DNA from: an uncultured Prevotella sp. | GTDB taxonomy: Bacteria > Bacteroidota > Bacteroidia > Bacteroidales > Bacteroidaceae | DNA length: 38,119 bases | NCBI GenBank assembly: GCA_945834405.1 | Contig: CAMAHD010000007.1 | Location: 1-38,119 of the forward strand | Direction of reading: 5' to 3' | Shown: one piece after another, positions 7,332 through 16,486 of the stretch | Numbering within the stretch: the stretch's first letter is position 1 | Layout: each line of letters begins with the position of its first letter | Translations under genes and position numbers: made by a program | The notes under the pieces: generated by a model | The model's input: the letters and a program-made list of their open reading frames with translations, nothing else | Databases searched by the model: none | What the model was told of the DNA's origin: nothing

Positions 7332-7353
7332 GATGATCATGCTTAAAATGTTC

Positions 7354-7521
7354 TTATGCTTTGGTTAATGGCTTTTCCGTCATGGAAAGAGCAAAACCGT
7401 TCCATTGGGTGGAACGCTCAACAATCGTGATTGTTCCTGGCTCTACGTCGTGGACATTGTTGCCCTCGAACTCGTGTAGTGCCATCGCAATGGCAGCATA
7501 AACTTCGTTATCTTGCTTCAT
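7354..7521 (-). CDS. Small conserved protein of the methylmalonyl-CoA decarboxylase set (55 aa)
   Basis: A 55-residue frame (ATG 7521 to TAA 7354) fills the gap between carboxyltransferase and biotin carrier, with 29 bases upstream and 22 downstream. It begins 'MKQDNEVYAAIAMALHEF' and has a beta-like second half with 'VEPGTITIVE' and 'WNGFALSM'. Short proteins or domains of this kind, with an acidic start, an 'AAIAxAL' helix and a strand ending in a Trp motif, accompany biotin-dependent decarboxylases, as in the soluble ends of OadG- and delta-type subunits. A role in complex assembly is therefore likely but inferred. No membrane segment is present, unlike full OadG. Confidence 0.78.
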   Translation of the reverse strand: MKQDNEVYAAIAMALHEFEGNNVHDVEPGTITIVERSTQWNGFALSMTEKPLTKA

Positions 7522-7550
7522 GTTTTGTAGGTTTAAAAAACTCCTGAATG

Positions 7551-9116
7551 TTACATCGGGATGTTTCCATGCTTCTTGGCGGGAAGGCTCTCGCGCTTGG
7601 TGGCGAGCTGAGCAAGACCGCGGCAGATGCGGAAGCGAGTATTGCGAGGCTCGATAACATCGTCGATATAACCATACTTGGCAGCCTGATAGGGTGTTGC
7701 GAAGAGGTCGTTGTATTCTTCCTCCTTTTCGGCAAGGAATGCCTTAACGTCTTCGCCAGCTTCCTTCTTCGCCTTAGCTTCCTTGGCACAGAGTACGGCT
7801 ACGGCACCTGAAGCACCCATGACGGCAATCTCTGAAGAGGGCCATGCATAATTCAAATCTGCACGCAGCTGCTTGCAACCCATTACGATGTGGCTTCCGC
7901 CGTAGCTCTTACGCAGTGTGACGGTAATCTTGGGTACAGTAGCCTCGCCGTAAGCATACAGCAACTGTGCACCATGAAGAATGACAGCGTTGTATTCCTG
8001 ACCGGTTCCGGGGAGGAAACCGGGAACGTCTACCAGTGAAACGATGGGGATGTTGAAGGCATCGCAGAAACGAACGAAACGGGCACCCTTGCGGCTGGCA
8101 TTCACGTCGAGCACACCGGCATAGCAAGAAGGCTGGTTGGCAACGATACCTACGCTCTGGCCATTGAAACGAGCAAATCCGATAATGATGTTTCTTGCGA
8201 ACTTGGGCTGAATTTCAAAGAATTCTCCATCATCAACAATGGCACTGATGACTTTGTACATGTCGTATGCCTCGTTGGGGTTTTCGGGAATAATCTCGTT
8301 CAGGCTGTCCTCAAGACGGTCGATGGGGTCGGTACACTTCTTGCGGGGAGCTGTCTCCATGTTGTTGGATGGGATGTAGCTGAGCAGAGTCTTGATCATC
8401 TGCAGTGCCTCTTCCTCTGTAGATGCGGTGAAGTGGGTCACACCACTCTTCGTAGCATGTACGCTGGCACCACCCAAATGTTCCTGGTCGATGTCTTCGC
8501 CTGTTACAGACTTCACTACTTTAGGACCTGTGAGGAACATGTAGGATGTGTTTTCCATCATCAGGGTGAAGTCGGTGAGGGCAGGAGAGTATACAGCACC
8601 TCCGGCGCAAGGACCAAAGATACCGCTGATTTGTGGAATCACACCGGAAGCGAGGATGTTGCGCTCAAAGATTTCGCCATATCCGGCAAGGGCATTGATA
8701 CCTTCCTGAATACGGGCACCGCCTGAGTCATTGATACCAATCACAGGAGCTCCCATCTTCATCGCCATATCCATTACCTTGCAGATCTTTTGTGCCATGG
8801 TTTCAGAAAGCGAACCTCCGTTTACCGTAAAGTCTTGGGCAAAGATGAATACGAGGCGACCGTCAATAGTACCAGAGCCGGCTACAACACCATCACCCAG
8901 ATACTGCTTCTTTTCCATACCGAAGTTGGTACAACGATGCAGTTTGAACATGTCGTACTCCTCGAAACTACCTTCGTCCAAGAGCATACTAATACGCTCA
9001 CGGGCGGTATATTTACCACGGGCATGCTGTTTTTCAATGGCTTTTTCGCCACCACCCAAACGAGCCTGCTCGCGCTTTTCAATCAATTGCTTGATTTTTT
9101 CCAGTTGCTTTGTCAT
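7551..9116 (-). CDS. mmdA: Methylmalonyl-CoA decarboxylase / propionyl-CoA carboxylase carboxyltransferase subunit
   Basis: This 521-residue protein matches the usual 510-530 length of the acyl-CoA carboxyltransferase family. Both crotonase-type halves are visible, with acyl-CoA and biotin oxyanion-hole loops '[20 protein letters not shown]' and '[19 protein letters not shown]' in the first half and '[18 protein letters not shown]' and '[11 protein letters not shown]' in the second. It moves a carboxyl group between methylmalonyl-CoA (or propionyl-CoA) and biotin on the carrier protein. The upstream epimerase points to the methylmalonyl/propionate branch. No biotin carboxylase lies nearby, which favours the decarboxylase direction, but no sodium-pump beta subunit is present in the window either. 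The symbol is by context; pccB is the alternative name. Confidence 0.9.
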   Translation of the reverse strand: MTKQLEKIKQLIEKREQARLGGGEKAIEKQHARGKYTARERISMLLDEGSFEEYDMFKLHRCTNFGMEKKQYLGDGVVAGSGTIDGRLVFIFAQDFTVNGGSLSETMAQKICKVMDMAMKMGAPVIGINDSGGARIQEGINALAGYGEIFERNILASGVIPQISGIFGPCAGGAVYSPALTDFTLMMENTSYMFLTGPKVVKSVTGEDIDQEHLGGASVHATKSGVTHFTASTEEEALQMIKTLLSYIPSNNMETAPRKKCTDPIDRLEDSLNEIIPENPNEAYDMYKVISAIVDDGEFFEIQPKFARNIIIGFARFNGQSVGIVANQPSCYAGVLDVNASRKGARFVRFCDAFNIPIVSLVDVPGFLPGTGQEYNAVILHGAQLLYAYGEATVPKITVTLRKSYGGSHIVMGCKQLRADLNYAWPSSEIAVMGASGAVAVLCAKEAKAKKEAGEDVKAFLAEKEEEYNDLFATPYQAAKYGYIDDVIEPRNTRFRICRGLAQLATKRESLPAKKHGNIPM

Positions 9117-9217
9117 TGTTGTATGATTCTTGTTTTGTTATGCTTGTTGACTGTTGATGATTGTTATTACTTGTCGTAATAATGGTGATTGCTTATTGCT
9201 TGCTGACGAACCTGAGA

Positions 9218-9622
9218 TTAATGTTCGCAAAGCTCAGTGAGAATACCCTCGGTTGACTTTGGGTGGAGGAATGCGATGTTCAGGTTCTCGGCACCCTTAC
9301 GGGGAGCCTGATCAATCAGACGAACTCCCTTGTCGGTACATTCAGCGAGAGCGTTTGAAACACCGTCTTCAATGCAGAATGCTACGTGGTGTACACCATG
9401 ATTGCCTTTGTCGAGCCATTTCTGAATAGTACTGTCGGGGGATGTGGGCTCCAGGAGCTCCAGCTTCACCTCACCGCACTTGAGAAATGCTGTTTTCACT
9501 TTCTGGTCGGCTACTTCTTCAATGGCATAACACTTCAGCCCCAAGACATTTTCGAAATAGGGCAGTGATTCTTCAATGCTCTGGACAGCGATGCCCAGAT
9601 GCTCAATGTGAGAAATCTTCAT
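9218..9622 (-). CDS. mce: Methylmalonyl-CoA epimerase
   Basis: This 134-residue protein is the family's usual length and belongs to the vicinal oxygen chelate superfamily, with two beta-alpha-beta-beta-beta halves. 'HIEHLGIAVQSIEESLPYF' opens the first half, with a metal-binding His. 'GVHHVAFCIED' opens the second, with another His, and 'LLEPTSP' and 'GILTELCE' carry the acidic ligands. It interconverts (R)- and (S)-methylmalonyl-CoA, linking B12-dependent mutase to decarboxylation, the propionate-forming route from succinate common in gut Bacteroidota. It is the first gene of the four-gene set, and 101 bases separate it from the carboxyltransferase gene. Confidence 0.95.
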   Translation of the reverse strand: MKISHIEHLGIAVQSIEESLPYFENVLGLKCYAIEEVADQKVKTAFLKCGEVKLELLEPTSPDSTIQKWLDKGNHGVHHVAFCIEDGVSNALAECTDKGVRLIDQAPRKGAENLNIAFLHPKSTEGILTELCEH

Positions 9623-9670
9623 AATCTATTTTTTTTAGATGAAATTACTTTTAAATTTGGTTGCACCATG

Positions 9671-9678
9671 CAAAGTTA
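9671..9678 (-). promoter_or_regulatory. -7 element upstream of mce
   Basis: On the minus strand this reads TAACTTTG, matching TAnnTTTG, about 49 bases upstream of the mce start. That gives a leader of roughly 44 bases. The surrounding bases are very A+T-rich and no clean TTTG -33 element is found at 19-21 bases upstream. Confidence 0.6.
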
Positions 9679-9814
9679 GCAATTAAATTGATATTAACTG
9701 CATTTATATTTGAAAATATTGTTAAGGAGCTGGCTTTTGGACTAACTTGAACTCTTATCGGGCGTTCGAGAGGCGTTTCTGTCGCTCTCATCATGCCCTT
9801 GATTGGCTTCAATG

Positions 9815-12205
9815 TCAGAAATCGCATTGCACCTTTACATTGATTTGTCTTCCTGTAAGATAGTTGGGCACTGCATACTGCTGATTAGTCACGTCTGTCA
9901 CCCAATAATAGGAGTTGACATTGTTGATGCCAAACAGGTTCAGACAGTCGGCTCCTATCCAGATACTTTTGAAGACACTTTTCTGTTTGCGTTCGCGGTT
10001 GTCGTATGCCAGATAGCTCATGCCTATGTCTGCACGCTTATAGGCAGGAGCACGGAAGTCCAGTTCGCCCAGTCCTTTGTGGGGCGCTCCGAAAGGAAGG
10101 CCATCGGCAAAAGCCAGCTTGAGTGTCATCAGCCATTTTGTGCTGCCGGGGAAGAAGTCGGTGAAATGTAGATTGATGGCATACTTCTGGTCGTTGGGTG
10201 TCGGTACCCATTCGCCCCCCAGTTTCTGTCGTGCGCTCATCAGCGAGAATGTAACCCAAGAGTCTGTCCCCGGTACGAATTCTCCGTAAAGCTTCAGGTC
10301 GATACCTGTTGTGTAGCCATTGCAGGTCTGACCGGCATCGTATGTAATCTTCATGTTGTTGACATTGTAGGGAATCAAGTTGTTGAACAGCTTGTAGTAT
10401 GCTTCTGCTGTAAACTTGTAAGGCCGTTCGTTCATCTTGAAACGATAGTCGTAGGCAGCGACAAAATGGAGAGATTGCTGACTCTTGACTTTCTCGTTCA
10501 GTCGTGCCACGGTAACCCCGTTTTCTGTCAGGGTGTCACGCAGTTCCTTGTAGAATGGTGCTTGATAATACAGACCCGTCGCAAATCGGAGGGTGGTATT
10601 CTCGTTGAACGAAGGTATGATGGCAAGCGAGACGCGCGGAGATACCGTGGTTTCGGAATTATAGGTCCAGTGGTTGAAGCGGATGCCATAATTCAAGGTG
10701 TAGTACGACTGGCGTTCCTCTCCGGAGGTAAAGCGATAGGTGTCCATCAGATAGCCTTCCAAGCGGCGGCTTTTTAGCTTGTTGCTTGCCTGCAGGGAGT
10801 ATATCAGGTCGAGACGTGTGCCGGTATGAGGAATGGAGTAGCCACTGGAGTCACGCATTTCGTACTCGCGGGAGTTTTCTTTGATATGTTCAAATTTATA
10901 GGTAAGACCACCCTCTATCTGATGGCGTTTTTCCTGGTGTTTCACCAGCAGTTGCAAGCTCTTGACGTCGCCGGTCAGATAGTTGCGGGCATGTTCCATG
11001 TATGTCCCTACGCCTAAATTGACATCTTTTTGCGTGTCGTCTAACCAATACTGACCCTGGATATCGTAAGTCTCCTGCTCCTTGGTGTAGAATGCAGAAG
11101 CCAGCAGGCTGACGGAAGTCTTTTCTGTAAGCTTTCGGGTGATGCTGAGCGAACCGAACCAGGTGCGGAAGATGTCTTTCTCCTGACCGTCAAAATATAC
11201 TTTGAAGGATTTTACATCCTCCAATGTTCCGAATGACGTTTCGCGGTCTGTTGGATTGAAATTATAATGGTTTTCCGATATGTTGCCAATAAAGTCTATG
11301 TTCCACCGCTGGTTGGGGGTATAGCTAATGTAAGTCTGGTAGTCCAAGTAATTGGGCTTGTATTCACCCTTTGTCTCTAAAGAGCCGAGCAGATAGCGGT
11401 TGGTCTTGTAGCGTACGGCATGGCTCATGGAAAATTTCTTGTTGCCAAAGCCGGCATAGGCCGTTCCCCCCAGCAGAGAGGCGCGCACGGTAGCTTCAGC
11501 ATGGGTGGGACGCCGGTATTTGATGTCAAGCACAGACGACATCTTGTCTCCATATTTGGCCTCAAAACCACCAGCCGAAAAGCCAATGGATTCGACCATG
11601 TCGGCATTGATGATGCTGAGACCTTCCTGTTGGCCGCTTCTTACCAAAAAGGGACGGTATATCTCCACATTATTTATATATACGGAATTCTCGTCAAAAC
11701 TGCCTCCGCGTACATTGTATTGTGACGAAAGTTCATTATGTGTGGAGACACCAGCCTGCTGCTGGATAAGTTCCTCGACGGCATTGCCTGATGCAGAGGG
11801 GGTTCCCTGAAGGTTCTTGATGTCCAGTTGTTCAGTGCCGGTAGTCTGTCTTCTTTTTTCTGTTACTACTACTTCGCCCAACGCTTCCATGGAAGGGAGG
11901 GTGACTGATATTTTCATGTTGCCTCTGGGGCGCTTGAATACACGTTTGCGGGCATTGTAACCAACCATGGAGAATTTTACTACCACACTGTCTGAGCTGT
12001 GAAGAGTAATGCTGAATTCTCCTTTCAGGTTCGTAGCAACTACCTTTCCCTGTTCCAGACAGGAGACGGTTGCCAACTCAATAGGGTTGTGTTCCTCGTC
12101 AACCACCTTTCCGCTAAGCGTGAATGATTGGGCAGCAACCCTTTGACTGAAGGCAAGCGTCAGAAGGGTCATGAAAAGAAGATGGATATATTGCTGTTGC
12201 TTCAT
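9815..12205 (-). CDS. TonB-dependent outer membrane receptor with carboxypeptidase-regulatory-like N-domain
   Basis: This 796-residue protein has a signal peptide ('MKQQQYIHLLFMTLLTLAF', cleavage after 'RVAAQ'). A carboxypeptidase-D regulatory-like domain follows at about 24-110 ('LSGKVVDEEHNPIELATVSC'), then a TonB plug ('NVRGGSFDENSVYINNVEI') and a beta-barrel ending in a terminal Phe. It takes up an unknown ligand across the outer membrane using TonB energy. No SusD partner, sigma/anti-sigma pair or glycan-degrading enzyme lies beside it, so it is not an ordinary PUL component. I chose ATG 12205 over 12247 because the signal peptide starts there, 7 bases after the fbp stop. It is the last gene of a long minus-strand run. 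Confidence 0.9.
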   Translation of the reverse strand: MKQQQYIHLLFMTLLTLAFSQRVAAQSFTLSGKVVDEEHNPIELATVSCLEQGKVVATNLKGEFSITLHSSDSVVVKFSMVGYNARKRVFKRPRGNMKISVTLPSMEALGEVVVTEKRRQTTGTEQLDIKNLQGTPSASGNAVEELIQQQAGVSTHNELSSQYNVRGGSFDENSVYINNVEIYRPFLVRSGQQEGLSIINADMVESIGFSAGGFEAKYGDKMSSVLDIKYRRPTHAEATVRASLLGGTAYAGFGNKKFSMSHAVRYKTNRYLLGSLETKGEYKPNYLDYQTYISYTPNQRWNIDFIGNISENHYNFNPTDRETSFGTLEDVKSFKVYFDGQEKDIFRTWFGSLSITRKLTEKTSVSLLASAFYTKEQETYDIQGQYWLDDTQKDVNLGVGTYMEHARNYLTGDVKSLQLLVKHQEKRHQIEGGLTYKFEHIKENSREYEMRDSSGYSIPHTGTRLDLIYSLQASNKLKSRRLEGYLMDTYRFTSGEERQSYYTLNYGIRFNHWTYNSETTVSPRVSLAIIPSFNENTTLRFATGLYYQAPFYKELRDTLTENGVTVARLNEKVKSQQSLHFVAAYDYRFKMNERPYKFTAEAYYKLFNNLIPYNVNNMKITYDAGQTCNGYTTGIDLKLYGEFVPGTDSWVTFSLMSARQKLGGEWVPTPNDQKYAINLHFTDFFPGSTKWLMTLKLAFADGLPFGAPHKGLGELDFRAPAYKRADIGMSYLAYDNRERKQKSVFKSIWIGADCLNLFGINNVNSYYWVTDVTNQQYAVPNYLTGRQINVKVQCDF

Positions 12206-12212
12206 GCTTGGT

Positions 12213-14198
12213 TTATTTTTCTTTGATGATGCCATGCCTATAGGCATAGAGTAACTCTTTCAGGTCGGCTATCTGTGAACGGAGTTCCTCGCCTTTGTCT
12301 GTATCGGATACCAGCATACGGTGGGCAGACATTTCAACAATCTGTGTGGTGCTCTTGATGTCAATGCCTCGCATGATGGCATCGCGGGCACTGGTGAAAG
12401 GCTCGTGCTGAACCAATTGGAAGCCGCGACTGTGATATACCAGCGTATAACCGGCGATACCGGTTTCTTGATGGTAGGCTTCACTGAATCCGCCGTCGAT
12501 GACCATCAGTTTGCCATTGGCTTTGATGGGGTTCTCGCCGCGTGAGGCATGAACGGGCACATGACCGTTGATGATGTGACGGTTGGGACCTTTGATGCCG
12601 AAAGCATCCAGGATACGGTCGCATATCTCCTCATTGTCACGCAGCTTGAAGTAATTGCCTTTTTCTTCTTTATAGGTCTCCTTGTCTAACAGGAAATATC
12701 TCTCAAAGGTAGCCATCTTCGATTTGTCAAAGAGAGGACTGTCTTTGCCACACCACAGGTATAGGAAGTAGTCGATGGCAAACGAACGCTCGTTCTGCTC
12801 CGTATCATTTTCAAAGGCTGCACGGATGGTTTGTCCGATATGTTGCATGAGTTGAAGGCCTTTGTATTTCTTGCCGCCATAGAGTTCTACTTCTTTCAGG
12901 GTTCCGTCTTCATTGAGAGGTATGGATGCGTGGAACAGCAGGTTGCTGTTATAGATGGCATACATGCAACCATGGCTGAGGATGGAGCGGATATGCTTGT
13001 GCAGTTTCTCGCTGACAGCAAAGGAATGGTGCAATCGCTCCATCAAAGCTGCTTCTTCGGCGGTTAGACGATTGGGGTTGGCTGGGTCAATGGTAGGGAA
13101 GTTGCAGCTGTTCATGGCATATTCCTTGCCATTCAGCATGCATGTTCCTTTCTCGTAGTCAACACAGTCCAGCAGGCAACGGTCGACCATATGCCAGGAT
13201 GGGCGGCGCTTGAATATCTCTGCTTCTTTCTTGAACTGAAGGATGCTGATGGCTTTGTGCATACGGGCGGTAAGCAGCTTTGTCTTCTCGTCCATCTCGC
13301 TTCCTTTCAGCAGTTTGGGCATAAACTCTGTACAGGGGTCATTGCCGTATGTCTCCATGGCAAAGGTTGCCAGTGGAACCAGATTGATTCCATAGCCTTC
13401 TTCCAGTGTGGCTAAGTTGGCATAACGGAGCGAGAGGCGCAATACGTTGCATATGCAGGCATCATTGCCGGCGCAGGCTCCCATCCACAAGATGTCATGA
13501 TTGCCCCATTGGATATCCCAGCTGTGATACTGGTTCATGGCATCCATGATGATATGGGCACCCGAACCTCTGTCATAGATGTCGCCAAGAATATGCAACT
13601 GGTCTATGGCCAAACGCTGGATGACACGTGCCAAGGCAATGATAAAATCATCGGCACGACCCGTAGTGATGATGGTATCGACGATGACATTGATGTAAGC
13701 TGCCTTGTTGCTGTCATCGATACGTTCGTGCAAGAGTTCTTCAATGATGTAACAGAAGTCAGAACTGAGTGATTTCCTTACTTTCGAGCGGGTATACTTG
13801 CTGCTGACGTCGCGGCAAACCTTCACCAGTTTGTGGATGGTGATATGATACCAGTCGTTGATGTCTGGTTCTGCTGCCTTGATGAGCTCCAGCTTCTGTT
13901 CGGGATAATATATCAGCGTACACAGTTCCTGAATCTCTGCTTCCCGGATATCGTTGCCGAAAAGCTCCCTTACCTTACGTTTGATGTTGCCCGATGCGTT
14001 CTTGAGAATATGCTGAAACGCCTCACTCTCTCCGTGAATGTCAGCAAGAAAATGCTCCGTTCCTTTGGGTAGGTGGAGGATGGCCTCAAGATTAATGATT
14101 TCCGTACTTGCCTCGGCAACGGTAGGAAATGATTGTGAGAGGAGATTCAGATAATGTCTGTGTGCCTCTATGTCTGCAGGATTGGTATGGGATGTCAT
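12213..14198 (-). CDS. fbp: Class III fructose-1,6-bisphosphatase
   Basis: The 661-residue length matches the class III (Bacillus-type) enzyme, about twice that of class I. Metallophosphatase motifs are visible in order: 'FLADIHGESEAF' (Asp53, His55), 'ILGDIYDRGSGAH' and 'WGNHDILWMGA', with further histidines near 'INGHVPVHASRGENP'. It hydrolyses fructose-1,6-bisphosphate to fructose-6-phosphate, the committed gluconeogenic step in the cytoplasm. Its ATG overlaps the stop of the upstream gene by four bases (ATGA), so translation is probably coupled. The TonB receptor follows after 7 bases. Confidence 0.95.
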   Translation of the reverse strand: MTSHTNPADIEAHRHYLNLLSQSFPTVAEASTEIINLEAILHLPKGTEHFLADIHGESEAFQHILKNASGNIKRKVRELFGNDIREAEIQELCTLIYYPEQKLELIKAAEPDINDWYHITIHKLVKVCRDVSSKYTRSKVRKSLSSDFCYIIEELLHERIDDSNKAAYINVIVDTIITTGRADDFIIALARVIQRLAIDQLHILGDIYDRGSGAHIIMDAMNQYHSWDIQWGNHDILWMGACAGNDACICNVLRLSLRYANLATLEEGYGINLVPLATFAMETYGNDPCTEFMPKLLKGSEMDEKTKLLTARMHKAISILQFKKEAEIFKRRPSWHMVDRCLLDCVDYEKGTCMLNGKEYAMNSCNFPTIDPANPNRLTAEEAALMERLHHSFAVSEKLHKHIRSILSHGCMYAIYNSNLLFHASIPLNEDGTLKEVELYGGKKYKGLQLMQHIGQTIRAAFENDTEQNERSFAIDYFLYLWCGKDSPLFDKSKMATFERYFLLDKETYKEEKGNYFKLRDNEEICDRILDAFGIKGPNRHIINGHVPVHASRGENPIKANGKLMVIDGGFSEAYHQETGIAGYTLVYHSRGFQLVQHEPFTSARDAIMRGIDIKSTTQIVEMSAHRMLVSDTDKGEELRSQIADLKELLYAYRHGIIKEK

Positions 14199-15292
14199 AT
14201 TGCAAGATGGTTTTGAATGTTTCGTAGGACTTTTTTGGACAATCGTGAAGCTGAAGGAACGAGGGGCATCATTCCTTCGTCCATGTCGGTCAGTTGTTGT
14301 AGAACAGCCATGATGCTGGCTGTGTCTTTGGTCATATCCTCATTTCGTAGCTTCTCTTGCAGTTTGTCTTCTGTGAGTGAAGCGTGATAGAGGGCATAAG
14401 CATACTCAATGATATCATGAATAGTCAATTGGTTCTTTTTGGCTTGTCTGATGATGGTCTTGAGGTGTCTGATGATGTTCGCATCATCCAAACGTAATGA
14501 ATAGTCACCCATGTCTGTTCGATGATCCTTCAAATGGTCTGGATAATAACATGGGCGTTCTTCTATATTTACTTCCGGAACATGAAGTTGCAGTATCTTG
14601 GTACCCGTCAAGATGGTATTGAAGAAATGTTCCTGCTGTGAATAGAGCAGCAGTTTATCCCATTCTTCAAGAGAGAGCTGGCTGCAAGAACGCTTCTCTT
14701 CTTCTGAAAGCCAGTTGCCGTTGGAGGTCAATCCGACTTTGATGAGGCAGGGGATGGCCTGAATGGTGGCAGGTTGCATGCGCTCCATAAGATTGCTGTC
14801 AAGCACTTTGCGATAGATGGCAATCAGTTGGTGTCCCATTTCTTCTGCTGTGATGGCAGTTGTTGTCTGTGGATTCTCAACCACTTCGATGCGTTGATTC
14901 CACCCGAGTCTTGAAATGCCTGTGCGCTCGCTGTCACTCATGCTGATGATGGCATAGGCTTTCGTCAGCAGCCGTTTCTGAAAAAGCAGACGCTTGGGCA
15001 TCTTTTCATGCCAATGTCTGGTTTGCATGACCCAGGGTTCCAATTGGCAGAATGGGGTTACTACATATCTTACACCACACCGGGAGGCTTGGAACGCTGC
15101 CACTGCATTTTGCCAGCTCCAAGCACCGAACAGATGAACCATGTCCGGTTGGAACGAGTGCAGCAACTTCTGAAATTGGCTCTTGGTGGTTGCCAATTCC
15201 AGTTCAGCTTTCGTTTCCAATGCTTCTTTGGCTATCATGACATAGTTGAGAAGCATCTCGCTGTGTGATGTAAGATATAGTAGTATTCTCAT
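14195..15292 (-). CDS. Half-glycosyltransferase-like protein of unknown function
   Basis: Residues 1-145 of this 365-residue protein resemble the N-terminal half of a GT-B glycosyltransferase: 'MVHLFGAWSWQNAVAAFQ', 'VVTPFCQLEPWVMQTRHW', 'AIISMSDSERTGI' and 'VENP'. The expected C-terminal donor-binding half, with its E-x7-E pattern and glycine loops, is missing. In its place is a mostly helical region of about 220 residues with no motif I recognise. It may bind a sugar or act as a regulator rather than transfer sugars, which is an inference. Its ATG directly follows the lysA stop (TAAATG) and its stop overlaps the fbp start (ATGA), so all three genes are probably translationally coupled. No frameshift is evident. 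Confidence 0.72.
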   Translation of the reverse strand: MRILLYLTSHSEMLLNYVMIAKEALETKAELELATTKSQFQKLLHSFQPDMVHLFGAWSWQNAVAAFQASRCGVRYVVTPFCQLEPWVMQTRHWHEKMPKRLLFQKRLLTKAYAIISMSDSERTGISRLGWNQRIEVVENPQTTTAITAEEMGHQLIAIYRKVLDSNLMERMQPATIQAIPCLIKVGLTSNGNWLSEEEKRSCSQLSLEEWDKLLLYSQQEHFFNTILTGTKILQLHVPEVNIEERPCYYPDHLKDHRTDMGDYSLRLDDANIIRHLKTIIRQAKKNQLTIHDIIEYAYALYHASLTEDKLQEKLRNEDMTKDTASIMAVLQQLTDMDEGMMPLVPSASRLSKKVLRNIQNHLAI

Positions 15293-16453
15293 TTATTTCA
15301 ATTCGTCGCTCGTATACCCTTGCGGCAACTGGCGACAGTTATAACACGATGCCATGATTTCACCATAGGCTCCGGCAGAGCGGATGGCTATCAGGTCGCC
15401 ACGTCGGGTCTTGTTCAGGTCGATTTGTTTGGCAAATACATCACTGCTTTCACAGATAGGACCAACCACATCATAGGTACAGAGGGACTCTTCGCTGGAG
15501 ATATTCTCAATTTTGTGGTAGGCTTGATACAATGCCGGACGTATGAGGTCTGTCATGCCGGCATCAACGATGGCAAACTGTTTGGCTACACCTTGCTTTA
15601 CATAGAGGGTGCGAGTGATCAGTGAGCCGCATTGAGCCACAATGGCACGTCCCAGCTCGAAATGGAGCTTCTGTCCGGGGCGAAGTTTCAGCCGTTTGGA
15701 ATAGGTGTCAAAGAAAGCCTTGAAGTCGGGAATGGGGACTCGGTTGGGATGCTGATAGTCAATGCCCAAACCGCCACCGACATTGATGTTCTCTACTTGT
15801 ATGCGGTGGCTCTCCAGCTGGTCTTGCAGGTCGTTAATCCTGTTGCATAAAGCCTCGAAGTCGCCCATGTCAAGTATCTGTGAACCAATGTGGAAGTGCA
15901 GACCGATGAAACGGACATGAGACATCTTTCCGACTCTTTCTATCGTTTCTTCCATGTCACCCATGGCAATGCCGAATTTGTTTTCAGCCAATCCGGTCGT
16001 GATGTTGGCATGTGTATGAGCACCGATGTTGGGATTGATGCGCAAGGCCACTTGGGCGGTCTTGCCCATTCTTTCGGCAATTTCATTGATGACTTCCAAC
16101 TCTGCCACACTCTCTACATTGAAGCAGAAGATACCTTTTTCCAGTCCAAGTTCTATCTCCCAGTCGCTTTTTCCAACTCCGGCATATACAATGCTTGAGG
16201 CGGGAAAACCAACCTTGAGCGCAGCCTCTATTTCACCGCCGCTGACGCAGTCGGCACCCAAACCTGCATGATGGATGATGCTGAGCACTTTAGGATTGGC
16301 ATTTGCCTTTACAGCATAGTGAACCACAAAATTGTCATGTTTGCCGGCTTCTTCATTGAGCACTTTCAATGTCTCTCTCAGCAAGTCGGCATCATAATAG
16401 TAAAATGGCGTTTGTATAGCCTGAAATGGTTGAATGGGGAATTTACCTTTCAT
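15293..16453 (-). CDS. lysA: Diaminopimelate decarboxylase
   Basis: This 386-residue PLP enzyme has the alanine-racemase-like barrel of fold type III. 'FVVHYAVKANANP' carries the PLP lysine (Lys49). 'GLGADCVSGGEIEAAL', 'LHFHIGSQI', the glycine-rich phosphate loop 'NVGGGLGIDY', 'DVVGPICESSDVF' and C-terminal 'AGAYGEIMASCYN' are all in place. It decarboxylates meso-diaminopimelate to L-lysine, the last step of lysine synthesis. Aspartokinase lies 33 bases upstream, so the first and last steps of the pathway are coexpressed. The TAA abuts the ATG of the next gene. Confidence 0.97.
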   Translation of the reverse strand: MKGKFPIQPFQAIQTPFYYYDADLLRETLKVLNEEAGKHDNFVVHYAVKANANPKVLSIIHHAGLGADCVSGGEIEAALKVGFPASSIVYAGVGKSDWEIELGLEKGIFCFNVESVAELEVINEIAERMGKTAQVALRINPNIGAHTHANITTGLAENKFGIAMGDMEETIERVGKMSHVRFIGLHFHIGSQILDMGDFEALCNRINDLQDQLESHRIQVENINVGGGLGIDYQHPNRVPIPDFKAFFDTYSKRLKLRPGQKLHFELGRAIVAQCGSLITRTLYVKQGVAKQFAIVDAGMTDLIRPALYQAYHKIENISSEESLCTYDVVGPICESSDVFAKQIDLNKTRRGDLIAIRSAGAYGEIMASCYNCRQLPQGYTSDELK

Positions 16454-16486
16454 GATAGTCAGTGTGTATTGTGTTGTTGGTTTGAA

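Noticed and set aside
9164..9182. 7-bp A+T-rich hairpin between mce and the carboxyltransferase gene
   Set aside because: Short, A+T-only apart from one pair and without a T-run; likely chance in an A+T-rich spacer.
9757..9783. Weak hairpin downstream of the TonB receptor as its terminator
   Set aside because: The stem has a bulge and only seven pairs and no T-run follows on the minus strand.
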